Shown: positions 46,180 to 56,235, numbered from the stretch's first letter. The stretch: 64,000 nt of DNA from Staphylococcus pseudintermedius (GCF_001792775.2 NZ_MLGE02000006.1:62001-126000); one strand, 5' to 3'. The notes: a model not told the origin generated them from the sequence alone. Program-made: numbers and translations.

Positions 46180-47325
46180 ATGCATATACTCATTGCACCT
46201 GACTCATTTAAAGAATCTATGACCGCGATGCAAGCTGCAGAAGCAATTGAACAAGGTTGGCGTGACGTTGCGGGTGATACAATAACGTTTCATAAAATAC
46301 CTATGGCTGATGGGGGAGAAGGAACGACCCAATCACTTCACGATGCACTACGAGGTGTGTGGCGAACGATTCCAGTTCAAGATCCATTAGGTCGTCCTAT
46401 TTCAGCGACGTACAGCCTTGCGAATGAAGGACAGACCGCAATCGTTGAAATGGCGGCAGCTTCTGGATTAGATTTAGTGTTGTCAAATGAACGAAATCCA
46501 CGTATGACCTCTACGTATGGCACGGGACAATTGTTGTTGGATGCGCTCGATCAAGGTGTGTCACATATTATTTTAGGGATTGGCGGCAGTGCGACGAATG
46601 ATGGAGGTGCTGGGTTACTCCAAGCGATAGGGGTCCAACTTTTAGATGCAAAGGGCCAGCCGATTTCTCGAGGTGGTGAAGCTTTAGCGCAATTAAATCG
46701 TATCGACATGTCGCATATAGATGAAAGGTTTCAAAATGTGCAACTTGAAATCGCTTGTGATGTCGATAATCCGTTGCTCGGTCCGAATGGGGCAACTGCA
46801 GTTTATAGTGCGCAAAAGGGTGCAAGTCAAGCGGACCAAGTCATATTAGAAGCCGCTTTGTCACACTTTCATACTGTAATTGAACAAGATTTAAAGCAAC
46901 AAGTGGCCGATATTCCAGGTGCGGGTGCTGCAGGGGGATTAGGTGCAGGTTTGTTGGCATGTCTTCCCGTAGACTTAAAACATGGCATTGACATTGTCCT
47001 CTCGGTGACGCAATTTGACGAGTATGTGCAACGTGCAGACCTTGTCATTACTGGGGAAGGTGCGATTGATGGACAAACTGTGTACGGTAAAACACCAGTG
47101 GGCGTCGCTAAAGCAGCGAAAAAGTATGGAAAGCCTGTTATTGCGATTGCCGGCAAATTGGGCGTAGGGTATGAAGCAGTTGAAAAGCATGGTATTGATG
47201 CGGTATACAGTATGTCAACAGGGCCCATGTCTCTAGAACAAGCAATCAATGAAGGGCCTGTGCACTTAAAACAATGGGCGCGGCATATGGCAAAATTTTA
47301 TCAACTGATGAAAGAGAAGAGGTAA
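46180..47325 (+). CDS. glxK: Glycerate kinase (GarK/GlxK family)
   Basis: A 381-residue class II glycerate 2- or 3-kinase. Start region ILIAPDSFKESM, then KIPMADGGEGT, YGTGQLLLDAL, ILGIGGSATNDGGAGLLQAIG, GAGAAGGLGAGLLA and ITGEGAIDGQTVYGKTPVG. It phosphorylates D-glycerate and so links sugar-diacid or serine-derived glycerate to glycolysis. ATG 46180 follows gggagga. Only 4 bases separate it from the next gene, so the two are probably one transcript. Confidence 0.9.
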   Translation: MHILIAPDSFKESMTAMQAAEAIEQGWRDVAGDTITFHKIPMADGGEGTTQSLHDALRGVWRTIPVQDPLGRPISATYSLANEGQTAIVEMAAASGLDLVLSNERNPRMTSTYGTGQLLLDALDQGVSHIILGIGGSATNDGGAGLLQAIGVQLLDAKGQPISRGGEALAQLNRIDMSHIDERFQNVQLEIACDVDNPLLGPNGATAVYSAQKGASQADQVILEAALSHFHTVIEQDLKQQVADIPGAGAAGGLGAGLLACLPVDLKHGIDIVLSVTQFDEYVQRADLVITGEGAIDGQTVYGKTPVGVAKAAKKYGKPVIAIAGKLGVGYEAVEKHGIDAVYSMSTGPMSLEQAINEGPVHLKQWARHMAKFYQLMKEKR

Positions 47326-47329
47326 ACGG

Positions 47330-47863
47330 ATGCAAAAATTTCATTACAAAGAATATTTTTGGGATGTTACGAAAAAAATCATGACGGTATTCAATGACAA
47401 AGACGAACCCGTATATCAATTGAAGTTGGCCCGTGGTCAACAACGGTTCAAGCTGTCATTGCTATTCAATTATTTATGGCAAGAGTATGAAATTGAAGAT
47501 GGCGAAAACCGTTTTTATTTATCGCGGAATAAAGGTGTCTTCGGTTGGTTATTGCCAACTTGGCAAGTGTATCAAAATGAGCAGTTGATGGGGCGTTTTC
47601 GTGCGAGTTCTCTTTTGCCGTTACGCTTTTACTATGATACAACGGAGGGCGACCGTTTTAAGTTTAAATTTCGCTTTTTTACATACAATGCTGAAGTGCG
47701 CGATGAATCGGGGCGTGATGTGATGTCTGTTGCAGCGTCAATTTTTAAGTTGAAGCCTGAATACCGTATTGAAATTCATGACGGTATGACCCATCCAGCG
47801 CTGTTGATTTTACTCTTTCAAGTAGGACAAGAATTCATTTCAATCGCAAGAAAAAGCCACTGA
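47330..47863 (+). CDS. Tubby C-terminal-like/LURP-one type protein
   Basis: A 177-residue protein made of short beta strands around one hydrophobic stretch near the C-terminus (HPALLILLFQVGQEF, about 156-170). The pattern (FHYKEYFWDVTKK; VYQLKLARGQQRF; NRFYLSRNKGVFGW; EYRIEIHDG) recalls the tubby-C2-like/LURP-one fold annotated in Firmicutes, whose role is unknown. gagaagaggtaa of glxK provides the ribosome site. I am only fairly sure of the family. Confidence 0.65.
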   Translation: MQKFHYKEYFWDVTKKIMTVFNDKDEPVYQLKLARGQQRFKLSLLFNYLWQEYEIEDGENRFYLSRNKGVFGWLLPTWQVYQNEQLMGRFRASSLLPLRFYYDTTEGDRFKFKFRFFTYNAEVRDESGRDVMSVAASIFKLKPEYRIEIHDGMTHPALLILLFQVGQEFISIARKSH

Positions 47864-47897
47864 AACGATAGAGGCCTCAGTGACTATATATTCAAAT

Positions 47898-47950
47898 AGG
47901 TTGGTGATGTCTTCACATGTGATCGAGGGCGTCATCAACCTGTTATTTTA
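47898..47950 (+). terminator. Hairpin between convergent genes
   Basis: Arms aggttggtgatg and gtcatcaacc with a T-rich tail (tgttatttt). It overlaps the last codons of the leftward scdA gene. Confidence 0.5.
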
Positions 47951-48609
47951 GGAAAGAGCACATGGTTTTCTAAGTGGACATGCGCATGTGTTTCTCGTTC
48001 TAAGTGTGCAATTCGGTCGTAAACGAGTCGCCAAGTACCGCATGCTTCAGCTGGCGGTTGGAAATCATGCGTCAGTTCACGCATCTGTTGAAGTAATGCC
48101 CCCGCCTCATCGTGATCATCGACGAGCGATTGAACGACGGCATCTATATCTTCAACAGTTTCACCATTGGCAGAACGCACCAATTTAGGAAAAGCGTTTT
48201 GGTCTTCTTCATCTGTATGTGTCAACATTGCTGATTTAAATGCATCAAAAGTTGATTTTAATGTCACTAAATTCGGATGGTTTGGACCATGCACGCGTGA
48301 GAGTTTTGTGACATACGGTGTCAATTGCTTGAACTCTTCTCTTAATGTGTCATGATAGCGAGCTTGAATATATTGAATTAAAGAAGGGACAGATAAATAT
48401 TGTGGTTGCATCCCTTCACCTTGTTGTTGACTTGCATCTTCTAATTCTTGAAGGAGTGGTGTGAGCGACAATTTAGGATGGTTTGAAACAGCTTCTTCAA
48501 GAGAAATCTGTCCCCCACAGCAAAAATCGATGCCGTGTTTGCGGAAAACGTCTGCTGTTTTAGGATAATGTGTAACGATATCCGCAACTTTATCTTGGGT
48601 AGCAATCAT
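47935..48609 (-). CDS. scdA: Iron-sulfur cluster repair di-iron protein ScdA
   Basis: A 224-residue RIC protein that restores Fe-S clusters after nitrosative or oxidative damage. The N-terminal ScdA_N domain has the redox Cys pair in GIDFCCGG (C30-C31). The C-terminal hemerythrin-like domain carries the iron ligands: H in IQARYHDTL, H in RVHGPNHPNL, HTDEED, DDHDEAG and the late HLENHVLFP. ATG 48609 follows gaaaggaag; it is the same length as the S. aureus protein. In S. aureus it is SrrAB-controlled; I see no certain site here. Confidence 0.93.
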   Translation of the reverse strand: MIATQDKVADIVTHYPKTADVFRKHGIDFCCGGQISLEEAVSNHPKLSLTPLLQELEDASQQQGEGMQPQYLSVPSLIQYIQARYHDTLREEFKQLTPYVTKLSRVHGPNHPNLVTLKSTFDAFKSAMLTHTDEEDQNAFPKLVRSANGETVEDIDAVVQSLVDDHDEAGALLQQMRELTHDFQPPAEACGTWRLVYDRIAHLERETHAHVHLENHVLFPKITG

Positions 48610-49136
48610 ACTAAAACTTCCTTTCGTCTTGTAATACATTCATCATATCAATAATGTGAAAAAATGAACATTAGGGAAAAGGATGTGTTCACTTCGAAAA
48701 ATGGATATATTTGACATGATTATCTCCTTAGCTCAAAAATTTTAGAATTACAAATAACGGGAAATTACACAGGTGACCTTTTTACAGAGACGTCAGCGCA
48801 ATGCAAGAGGATAGAAACTTTGATGGTACTGGTAAAATAAGCATTTGTGTCAATTAAGGGAAAAACGAGCATCGCTACATAAATTTTAATTTAAAAATAT
48901 CTCAAAAAAGCAAATTTGTAATGATACAAAAAGTTTTAAATGTGCTATAATATAGAATTGGAACCGCTTACACCATTGTATTGTATTTGCTGAAGGGGTC
49001 AAAAAATAGCAAATATGATATATTGGATAATGCGGAGTGGGACGGATATCTCACTTAATTGAATAGATAAGACGTTCCATTCTGATATTATGTGGTTTCA
49101 TTGACGGGAAATGTGAAACACAAAGGAGGAATGGCA
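48610..49136. other. Divergent region scdA / leucine dehydrogenase
   Basis: No gene is supported. It holds the promoters of both flanking genes and a cre-like site (below). Confidence 0.5.
48946..48972 (+). promoter_or_regulatory. -10 element and cre-like site of leucine dehydrogenase
   Basis: TATAAT (48946-48951) is followed by TGGAACCGCTTACA (48959-48972), 13 of 14 to the cre consensus. The cre covers the predicted transcription start, so glucose repression by CcpA is likely. Confidence 0.55.
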
Positions 49137-50216
49137 ATGATTTTCGAAAAGATGGCACAAGCTGATTACGAGCAGTTAGTTTTTTGCCACGACGAAACAA
49201 CAGGTTTAAAAGCAATTATTTGTATTCATGACACAACTTTAGGTCCAGCATTAGGGGGTTGCCGCTTCTGGAATTACGAAAGTGAGGAAGATGCGATAGT
49301 CGACGTGATGCGCTTAGCTAAAGGGATGACATATAAAAATGCAGCTGCCGGCCTTAATTTAGGTGGCGCAAAAACTGTTGTTATTGGTGATCCGAAAACA
49401 GATAAATCTGAAGCATTCTTTAGAGCACTTGGTCGCTATATTCATAGTTTAGATGGCCGTTACATTACTGCAGAAGATGTAGGAACTACAGTAGAAGATA
49501 TGGATTTCATTCGTTTAGAAACACCATATGTGACAGGTGTCAGTGAGTCTTACGGTTCAAGTGGTAATCCAAGTCCGATGACGGCATTAGGTGTTTATTA
49601 TGCGATGAAACGTACAGCGAAAGAAGCATTTGGCTCTGACAGTTTAGACGGGAAAACTGTTGCTGTACAAGGTGTAGGTAATGTCGCATATCATATGTGT
49701 AAATACTTACATGAAGAAGGCGCGAAACTGATTGTGACTGATATCAATGAGGAAGCCGTGCAACGTGCAGTGAATGACTTTAATGCTGAAGCGGTAGGAA
49801 TTAATGATATCTATCAAGTTGACGCTGACATTTTTGCGCCATGTGCACTGGGTGGTATTTTAAACGATAAAACGATTCCAGAGCTTAAAGTGAAAATGAT
49901 TTGCGGTAGTGCCAACAACCAATTGCTAGAAGAAAACAAGCATGGTCAAATGTTAGAAGAACGCGGCATTACTTATGCACCTGACTTTGTTGCTAACAGT
50001 GGTGGTGTCATCAACGTAGCTGACGAGTTGTACGGTCAATATAACCGTGAACGTGCTGAAAAGAAAGTGAAAAACATTTACGAGCAAATGGATAAAATTT
50101 TCACGATTGCAAAAGAAGAAGGTATTTTACCATTACAAGCAGCGGAACATCTTGCAGAATCACGAATTGATACGATGATGCGTGTACATAGTAAATATTC
50201 AGCAACTCAAAAATAA
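49137..50216 (+). CDS. Leucine (Leu/Val/Phe) dehydrogenase
   Basis: A 359-residue amino-acid dehydrogenase that reversibly deaminates branched-chain amino acids to keto acids with NAD. The N-terminal domain has LGGCRFW and the catalytic Lys region [19 protein letters not shown] with TAEDVGT. The Rossmann domain has [14 protein letters not shown], and ends with the [11 protein letters not shown] segment. It could supply keto acids for the thiamine-dependent decarboxylase at 15901 or for branched-chain fatty-acid synthesis; this is inference. ATG 49137 follows aaaggagg with 7-nt spacing. A terminator follows. Confidence 0.88.
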   Translation: MIFEKMAQADYEQLVFCHDETTGLKAIICIHDTTLGPALGGCRFWNYESEEDAIVDVMRLAKGMTYKNAAAGLNLGGAKTVVIGDPKTDKSEAFFRALGRYIHSLDGRYITAEDVGTTVEDMDFIRLETPYVTGVSESYGSSGNPSPMTALGVYYAMKRTAKEAFGSDSLDGKTVAVQGVGNVAYHMCKYLHEEGAKLIVTDINEEAVQRAVNDFNAEAVGINDIYQVDADIFAPCALGGILNDKTIPELKVKMICGSANNQLLEENKHGQMLEERGITYAPDFVANSGGVINVADELYGQYNRERAEKKVKNIYEQMDKIFTIAKEEGILPLQAAEHLAESRIDTMMRVHSKYSATQK

Positions 50217-50232
50217 TCATACAAGCATAAAG

Positions 50233-50275
50233 AGAGATAGGGGAACTTTAATGTGTCCTTGTCTCTTCTTTTTTT
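50233..50275 (+). terminator. Terminator of leucine dehydrogenase gene
   Basis: Arms aagagagataggg and cttgtctcttctttttt with a strong T-run. Confidence 0.75.
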
Positions 50276-50536
50276 GCGTGAAAAGTGAATGATGTACGGA
50301 ATAAACGACAAGTTAAAATAAAATGAAGTTGGATTGAATTATGTCACATTAAATTGCGAATATTTGAAAAAATGGTGTTGCTAAATGATCTTTGTTCGGT
50401 TACGCTATCACTATTGTGGTACGAAGCGCATTTGAAGGGGACAGAAAAAGTGGAAAAGTAGAATGAACGGCGTACCTCGAAAACCATTTGAAGCGCATTG
50501 GTTCAAATGTAATTTAACAGTGAGGTGGTAAAGGAA
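50276..50536. other. Intergenic region before the IIC-like gene
   Basis: Nothing beyond the ribosome site gaggtgg at its end can be named. Confidence 0.4.
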
Positions 50537-51607
50537 ATGGAAGTAGCAGAGCAGAGAATGACATTTAAAACATTTATGTTCAAAGTATTGAATGGTTTAG
50601 CTATCGCAATTATTGCTGGGCTTATTCCGAATGCAGTGTTAGGTGGATTGTTTAAATATTTAAGTCAATACGCTGATATTTTCGCAACGATGAATCAAGT
50701 TGTCTTAGGGGTACAATTTGCGTTACCGATTATGGTCGGTGTCCTCATCGCGTTACAATTCAATTTAAATCCAATGGCAACAGCTTTAGTTGGCGCAGCA
50801 TCATTTGTCGGTTCAGGGGCCGCTAAAGTGACGCAGGCTGGTTGGCAATTGGTTGGTATTGGTGATTTAATTAATACAATGATTACGGCATCTATTGCAG
50901 TACTGATTGTGTTATGGTTAGGCAATCGCTTAGGAAGTTTGAACGTGATTTTATTGCCTATTCTTGTCGGCGGAGGTGCAGGACTGATCGGTGTAGCGAC
51001 ATTACCTTATGTCAGCAAAATTACGTTAGCTATCGGTAGTTTAGTGAATACATTTACGACGTTACAGCCCGTGTTGATGGGCGTTTTGATTGCAGTCTTA
51101 TTTTCATTCATTATTGTTTCTCCAATTTCAACAATAGGCGTTGGTTTAGCGATTGGTATTTCAGGTTTAGCAGCAGGATCAGCAGCGATTGGTGTTGCCG
51201 TTGCAGCTGTCGTTTTGTTCATCGGCACATTACGTGTGAATAAAATTGGTGTCCCGATCGCGATTTTATTAGGTGGTATGAAAATGATGATTCCTAATAT
51301 TATTCGCTATCCTATTTTACTCTTACCAATCGGCATTACAGCAGCCGTAACAGGTGCAGCAGGTGCATTGTTCGGTATTTCAGGTGTGAAAGAAACAGCG
51401 GGATTCGGTATTGTTGGTTTAGTCGGCCCAATTAAAGCATTAGAATTAATGGACGGCAACGGTATGACCAACTTACTGATTGTCCTTGCGGTATTTTTCG
51501 TCATTCCATTAGTTGTTGGCTTTATTGTCGATTACATTTTGTGGAAAGTTTTAAAATTGTATGACTCTGAAATTTATCGTTTTACTGCAACAGAAGATAA
51601 TAAATAA
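50537..51607 (+). CDS. PTS IIC-like membrane permease
   Basis: A 356-residue very hydrophobic protein with about 9-10 helices. Several Gly/Ala-rich stretches (GGGAGLIGVATLPYV; GVGLAIGISGLAAGSAAIG; GGMKMMIPNIIRYP) recall the PTS_EIIC_2 family of unattached IIC-type permeases. No IIA or IIB gene is adjacent, so PTS-driven uptake is unproved. It lies upstream of pflB but is separated from it by about 300 bases with a promoter. ATG 50537 lies 8 bases after gaggtgg. Confidence 0.7.
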   Translation: MEVAEQRMTFKTFMFKVLNGLAIAIIAGLIPNAVLGGLFKYLSQYADIFATMNQVVLGVQFALPIMVGVLIALQFNLNPMATALVGAASFVGSGAAKVTQAGWQLVGIGDLINTMITASIAVLIVLWLGNRLGSLNVILLPILVGGGAGLIGVATLPYVSKITLAIGSLVNTFTTLQPVLMGVLIAVLFSFIIVSPISTIGVGLAIGISGLAAGSAAIGVAVAAVVLFIGTLRVNKIGVPIAILLGGMKMMIPNIIRYPILLLPIGITAAVTGAAGALFGISGVKETAGFGIVGLVGPIKALELMDGNGMTNLLIVLAVFFVIPLVVGFIVDYILWKVLKLYDSEIYRFTATEDNK

Positions 51608-51813
51608 AAGCATTGAAAGTGTCATTTTGTCGAAAGAGACAACGTGGCGCTTTTTTATTTCGGGGCCTAAACTTTTAGAAAACGTCAGTCATCACGCCTT
51701 GGTCAGGTCAATTAAGTTATCTAAAAATAGTTACGCAACAAAAAAGTTCTTTTTAAAATTCTTATAAATTGTGACAAATTATTATACAAATTGACACGAA
51801 ATGATGACATTTT

Positions 51814-51883
51814 ATAAAACGCTTTCAATTTTAAGTGATTATATTCACAATTCTTGGTATACTACTTGTGAAATGATGAACAA
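51814..51883 (+). promoter_or_regulatory. pflB control region: cre, two Rex-like sites, -10
   Basis: A cre-like ATAAAACGCTTTCA lies at 51814-51827 (12 of 14). Rex-like AAGTGATTATATTCACAA lies at 51833-51850 (11 of 14 fixed positions of TTGTGAA-N4-TTCACAA). TATACT (51858-51863) is the -10. A second Rex-like TTGTGAAATGATGAACAA lies at 51866-51883 (12 of 14) over the start of transcription. This fits repression by Rex at low NADH and CcpA input, as known for pflBA in S. aureus. Confidence 0.6.
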
Positions 51884-51903
51884 ACCTAATTGGAGGTAAA
51901 GAC

Positions 51904-54153
51904 ATGATTAAAGACACTCAAACTACACATAATGCATGGGAAGGTTTTAAAACTGGACGTTGGACACGCCATGTGGACGTTCGTGAATTTATACAATTAA
52001 ACTTTACAGGTTACCAAGGCGATGACAGTTTTTTAGCCGGTCCAACTGAAGCAACGACGAAATTATGGGATCAAGTGATGGTGTTATCGAAAGAAGAGCG
52101 TGAACGTGGTGGTATTTGGGATATGGATACAAAAGTGCCATCAACCATTTTATCTCATGATGCAGGTTACTTGGATGAATCATTAGAACAAATTGTTGGT
52201 GTACAAACAGACAAACCATTCAAACGTTCTATGCAACCATTTGGCGGAATCCGTATGGCAAAAGCAGCATGTGAAGCATACGGTTATGAATTAGATAAAG
52301 AAACAGAGCACATTTTTACAGAGTATCGTAAAACACATAACCAAGGTGTATTCGATGCATATTCAAAAGAAATGTTAGCTTGTCGTAAAGCAGGGATTAT
52401 TACAGGTTTACCAGATGCTTATGGCCGTGGTCGTATTATTGGAGATTATCGTCGTGTCGCACTGTACGGTGTTGATTTCTTAATGGCAGAAAAACAAAAA
52501 GACTTCAATGACTTATCATCAACTATGACTGAAGATGTGATTCGTTTACGCGAAGAAGTGTCAGAACAATATCGTTCATTAAACGAATTAAAACAACTCG
52601 GTGAACGTTACGGATTTGATTTAAGTCGCCCAGCTGAAAACTTTAAAGAAGCAGTGCAATGGCTCTACCTTGCTTACCTTGCTGCGATCAAAGAACAAAA
52701 CGGAGCCGCAATGAGTCTAGGACGTACATCTACATTCTTAGACATTTATGCAGAACGTGACTTACAAGCAGGTACGATTACTGAAACGGAAGTTCAAGAA
52801 ATCATTGACCACTTCATCATGAAATTACGTTTAGTAAAATTTGCACGAACACCTGATTACAATGCATTATTCTCAGGTGACCCGACTTGGGTAACAGAAT
52901 CTATCGGTGGTGTCGGTATTGATGGTCGTCCAATGGTAACGAAAAACTCATTCCGTTTCTTACACTCACTCGACAACTTAGGACCAGCACCAGAACCAAA
53001 CTTGACAGTATTATGGTCAACACGTTTACCTGAAAACTTCAAACGCTACTGTACGAAAATGAGTATTAAAACAAGCTCTATTCAGTACGAAAATGATGAT
53101 TTAATGCGCGAAAGCTACGGTGACGATTACGGTATTGCATGTTGTGTATCTGCAATGCGTATCGGTAAACAAATGCAATTCTTTGGTGCACGTGCCAACT
53201 TAGCGAAGACATTATTGTATGCGATCAATGGTGGTAAAGATGAAAAATCAGGTGCTCAAGTTGCGCCAAACTTCGCACCAATTCAATCTGAAATTTTAGA
53301 TTACGATGAAGTGTACCAACAATTTGATGAAATGATGGAATGGCTAGCAGGTGTTTACATCAACTCATTAAATGTCATTCACTACATGCACGATAAATAT
53401 AGCTATGAACGTATCGAAATGGCACTCCATGATACAGATGTGCACCGTACGATGGCAACAGGTATTGCAGGTTTATCAGTTGCAGCGGACTCACTTTCTG
53501 CCATTAAATATGGTCAAGTTCGCACAATTCGCGATGAAAATGGACTCGTAGTTGACTTTGAAACAACAGGTGATTATCCAAAATATGGTAACAACGATCC
53601 ACGTGTAGACGACATCGCAGTGCAGTTAGTGGAAAGCTTTATGAAAAAATTACGTAAACATCAAACGTACCGTAACTCTGAACATACGATGAGTGTACTC
53701 ACAATCACATCAAATGTCGTTTACGGTAAGAAAACAGGTAACACACCAGATGGACGTAAAGCAGGCGAACCATTTGCGCCAGGTGCAAACCCAATGCACG
53801 GACGTGATGATCACGGTGCACTGGCATCATTATCATCAGTAGCAAAATTACCTTATGACTGCTGTAAAGACGGTATTTCTAACACATTTAGTATCGTACC
53901 AAAATCATTAGGTAAAGAAGAAGCAACACAAGAACAAAACTTAGTCAGCATTTTAGATGGCTATGCATTACAACACGGCCATCACTTAAACATCAATGTA
54001 TTTAACAGAGAAACATTACTAGATGCAATGGAACACCCAGAAGAATATCCACAGCTGACAGTACGTGTATCAGGTTATGCCGTAAACTTTATTAAATTAA
54101 CACGCGAGCAACAACTCGACGTTATTTCTCGTACATTCCACGAATCTATGTAA
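51904..54153 (+). CDS. pflB: Formate acetyltransferase (pyruvate formate-lyase)
   Basis: A 749-residue glycyl-radical enzyme that converts pyruvate and CoA to acetyl-CoA and formate in anaerobic growth. The adjacent active-site cysteines are in [13 protein letters not shown] near residue 413. The radical Gly is in RVSGYAVNF near the C-terminus (about 725). The length is normal. The gene uses frequent preferred codons, which suggests high expression. ATG 51904 follows tggaggt. The activase gene lies 38 bases to 58 bases downstream. Confidence 0.97.
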   Translation: MIKDTQTTHNAWEGFKTGRWTRHVDVREFIQLNFTGYQGDDSFLAGPTEATTKLWDQVMVLSKEERERGGIWDMDTKVPSTILSHDAGYLDESLEQIVGVQTDKPFKRSMQPFGGIRMAKAACEAYGYELDKETEHIFTEYRKTHNQGVFDAYSKEMLACRKAGIITGLPDAYGRGRIIGDYRRVALYGVDFLMAEKQKDFNDLSSTMTEDVIRLREEVSEQYRSLNELKQLGERYGFDLSRPAENFKEAVQWLYLAYLAAIKEQNGAAMSLGRTSTFLDIYAERDLQAGTITETEVQEIIDHFIMKLRLVKFARTPDYNALFSGDPTWVTESIGGVGIDGRPMVTKNSFRFLHSLDNLGPAPEPNLTVLWSTRLPENFKRYCTKMSIKTSSIQYENDDLMRESYGDDYGIACCVSAMRIGKQMQFFGARANLAKTLLYAINGGKDEKSGAQVAPNFAPIQSEILDYDEVYQQFDEMMEWLAGVYINSLNVIHYMHDKYSYERIEMALHDTDVHRTMATGIAGLSVAADSLSAIKYGQVRTIRDENGLVVDFETTGDYPKYGNNDPRVDDIAVQLVESFMKKLRKHQTYRNSEHTMSVLTITSNVVYGKKTGNTPDGRKAGEPFAPGANPMHGRDDHGALASLSSVAKLPYDCCKDGISNTFSIVPKSLGKEEATQEQNLVSILDGYALQHGHHLNINVFNRETLLDAMEHPEEYPQLTVRVSGYAVNFIKLTREQQLDVISRTFHESM

Positions 54154-54211
54154 CGAGTCAGTAACACAACACTAACAGTCTTAAATTGACATGATTAAAT
54201 GGGGGAGAACG

Positions 54212-54973
54212 ATGATTAAAGGACACATTCATTCAATAGAAAGCTTAGGTACAGTCGATGGCCCAGGCTTACGCTACATTATCTTTACACAAGGTTGCTT
54301 ACTGAGATGTCTTTATTGCCATAATCCAGATACCTGGAAAGTCAATGAGCCCTCTCGTACGGCAACAGCAGATGAACTCGTGAATGAAATTGTTCCGTAT
54401 CTCCCTTACTTTCAGGCATCAGGAGGGGGCGTCACTATCAGTGGTGGTGAGCCTCTCTTGCAAATGCCGTTTATCGAAGAACTGTTTGAAAAGCTTCAGG
54501 CACAAGGGATTCATACGTGTATCGATACTTCACTTGGCTGTGCAAACGATACGGAAGCTTTTAAGAAACATTTCGATCAAGTTTTAACACATACAGACTT
54601 ATTGATGGTGGACATTAAGCATATCGATAATGAAAAGCATCAACAATTAACCGGAAAACCTAATACTCATATACTCAACTATATTCAATATTTAGCAGAC
54701 AAGGGCCAACCGATATGGATTCGCCACGTGCTCGTACCAGGTCTCACCGACGCCCCCGAAGACTTGAAAGCACTTGGCACATTTATCAACCAACTTGGCA
54801 ATGTTGAGAAATTTGAAATCTTACCTTATCACCAACTCGGTGTGCACAAATGGGAGGCCTTAGGTGTACCGTATGCGTTGAATGATGTTGAACCCCCGAC
54901 AGATGAAGATGTAGAACGTGCATACGGTTATGTGAATTTTACAGGCGTGACCCCTCTTACGCCTGTACGCTAA
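54212..54973 (+). CDS. pflA: Pyruvate formate-lyase activating enzyme (radical SAM)
   Basis: A 253-residue radical-SAM activase that makes the glycyl radical on PflB. The cluster motif CxxxCxxC is C29, C33, C36 ([12 protein letters not shown]); the SAM-binding GGE is in [10 protein letters not shown]. Later [12 protein letters not shown] and [12 protein letters not shown] complete the half-barrel. ATG 54212 follows gggggaga; an earlier in-frame ATG lies upstream of that site. Co-transcribed with pflB. The PflB radical is destroyed by oxygen, which fits the anaerobic regulation read upstream. Confidence 0.95.
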   Translation: MIKGHIHSIESLGTVDGPGLRYIIFTQGCLLRCLYCHNPDTWKVNEPSRTATADELVNEIVPYLPYFQASGGGVTISGGEPLLQMPFIEELFEKLQAQGIHTCIDTSLGCANDTEAFKKHFDQVLTHTDLLMVDIKHIDNEKHQQLTGKPNTHILNYIQYLADKGQPIWIRHVLVPGLTDAPEDLKALGTFINQLGNVEKFEILPYHQLGVHKWEALGVPYALNDVEPPTDEDVERAYGYVNFTGVTPLTPVR

Positions 54974-55114
54974 ATATTGGTTTTGTAAGAATGACATGAT
55001 TCTATTTTCGCTATGCATAAACTTTTGACTTTAAATGATATTGAAGAGATGGCTGGGATGCAATGTGATGTTGCCTCTCAGCTTCTTTATTTTGTGAAAT
55101 TTGTTGTTATATTT

Positions 55115-55270
55115 GACTTTGAAAAGGTGTTCATCAATCGATTGCTGAACCGCGCTACGCTTTCCCAGTGGACTTGCCTCAAATAAAGTGGGCTTGATTG
55201 AAGTATAAACTGGAGGGAAGCTAATTGGATTTTCGGCTATGTCTAATCACTCCGGAGTCTTGCATGCTTC
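55115..55270 (-). repeat. Intergenic modular repeat, degenerate copy F
   Basis: Recognisable pieces in the order of copy C: attgctgaaccgcgc, ctacgctttcccagtgg, gtgggcttgattgaagtata, aattggattttcggc and actccggagtcttgc. Divergence is higher than in the other copies. Confidence 0.5.
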
Positions 55271-55506
55271 TAGCCATCTGAAGTAGGGTGACGTTTGCTA
55301 TTGACAGTGGACAAATATGAAAAGTTATATTTAATTCATATCATCAATACACATCAATTTGCATATTTTTATGGAAGAGGTGATAGCAAGAGACGAAAAA
55401 TAGAAAATTGAGAACGTCGATGATATGGCATCGAGTTGTGCAATGTCATTTAAATAACGATTCAAAGTAGAATGGGGCGTTAAAATGTGGTAAGTAATTA
55501 TTTTGT

Positions 55507-55532
55507 GTTTTTAAGTTTGTCATAAAGGGAAA
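55507..55532 (+). promoter_or_regulatory. Sigma-B-like promoter
   Basis: GTTTTT (55507-55512), 14-base spacer, GGGAAA (55527-55532), 43 bases before the NmrA-like gene start. Confidence 0.5.
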
Positions 55533-55575
55533 TACTAGAATAATCGCGTATGAAAGAGAAAGAGGAGGATGTTAG

Positions 55576-56235
55576 ATGACACGAACATTAATTTTAGGTG
55601 CGAACGGTGGCGTAGGACAACATCTTGTGAAGCAAATGCACGCACAAGGTGAAGATTTTACTGCGGCTGTGAGAAAAAAAGAACAACAGCAAGCGTTAGC
55701 ATCACAAGGCATTTCTGCAACATTGATTGATTTAGAAACAGCAACGATTGACGATTTAACAGACGCCTTTCTACCCTATGATCAAGTCATTTTTTCAGTA
55801 GGTTCTGGCGGTAGTACAGGTGCAGACAAAACAATTATTGTAGATTTAGATGGTGCGGTTAAAGCGATTAAAGCGAGTGAAGCCGCGAACATTGAGCACT
55901 TCATTATGGTGTCTACGTATGACTCTCGTCGTGAAGCATTTGATGCAAGTGGTGACTTGAAACCCTATACGATTGCGAAACATTACGCCGATGACTATTT
56001 AAGACATAGCCGATTAACAACAACTATTGTGCATCCGGGTGCATTGACAAACGATCAAGGAACAGGAAAAGTGAACGTTGCTGAATTGTTTGAACAACCT
56101 GATGTACGCCAAATTCCACGTGAAGATGTCGCTACAGTCTTGTATGAAGTGGCTACAAATGCAAAACATCGTGGTAAAGAATTCCAAGTGTTAACAGGGA
56201 ACAACGATATTTCAGAGGCTTTATCGTCTCTTTAA
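55576..56235 (+). CDS. NmrA-like NAD(P)-binding SDR protein
   Basis: A 219-residue atypical short-chain dehydrogenase. The N-terminal nucleotide motif is LILGANGGVGQHL. A YTIAKHYAD segment supplies the YxxxK-like residues and VHPGALTND is typical of the YwnB/YhfK group. These bind NAD(P) and may act as redox-linked epimerases or sensors; the substrate is not known. aggagga lies before ATG 55576. The sigma-B-like promoter suggests a stress role, in parallel with the SDR at 9287. Confidence 0.8.
   Translation: MTRTLILGANGGVGQHLVKQMHAQGEDFTAAVRKKEQQQALASQGISATLIDLETATIDDLTDAFLPYDQVIFSVGSGGSTGADKTIIVDLDGAVKAIKASEAANIEHFIMVSTYDSRREAFDASGDLKPYTIAKHYADDYLRHSRLTTTIVHPGALTNDQGTGKVNVAELFEQPDVRQIPREDVATVLYEVATNAKHRGKEFQVLTGNNDISEALSSL

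Larger units (their letters stand above)
54974..55575. other. 600-bp intergenic region after pflA
   Basis: No gene is supported. An imperfect hairpin (gagatggctgggatgc / gttgcctctcagcttctt, 55044-55089) may end the pfl transcript, and a decayed repeat copy lies at 55115-55270. A sigma-B-like promoter ends the region. Confidence 0.5.

Noticed and set aside
48640..48680. Rex-like sequence upstream of scdA (tgtgaaaaaatgaaca)
   Set aside because: Only about 10 of 14 positions match and the second half is weak; not listed as a site.
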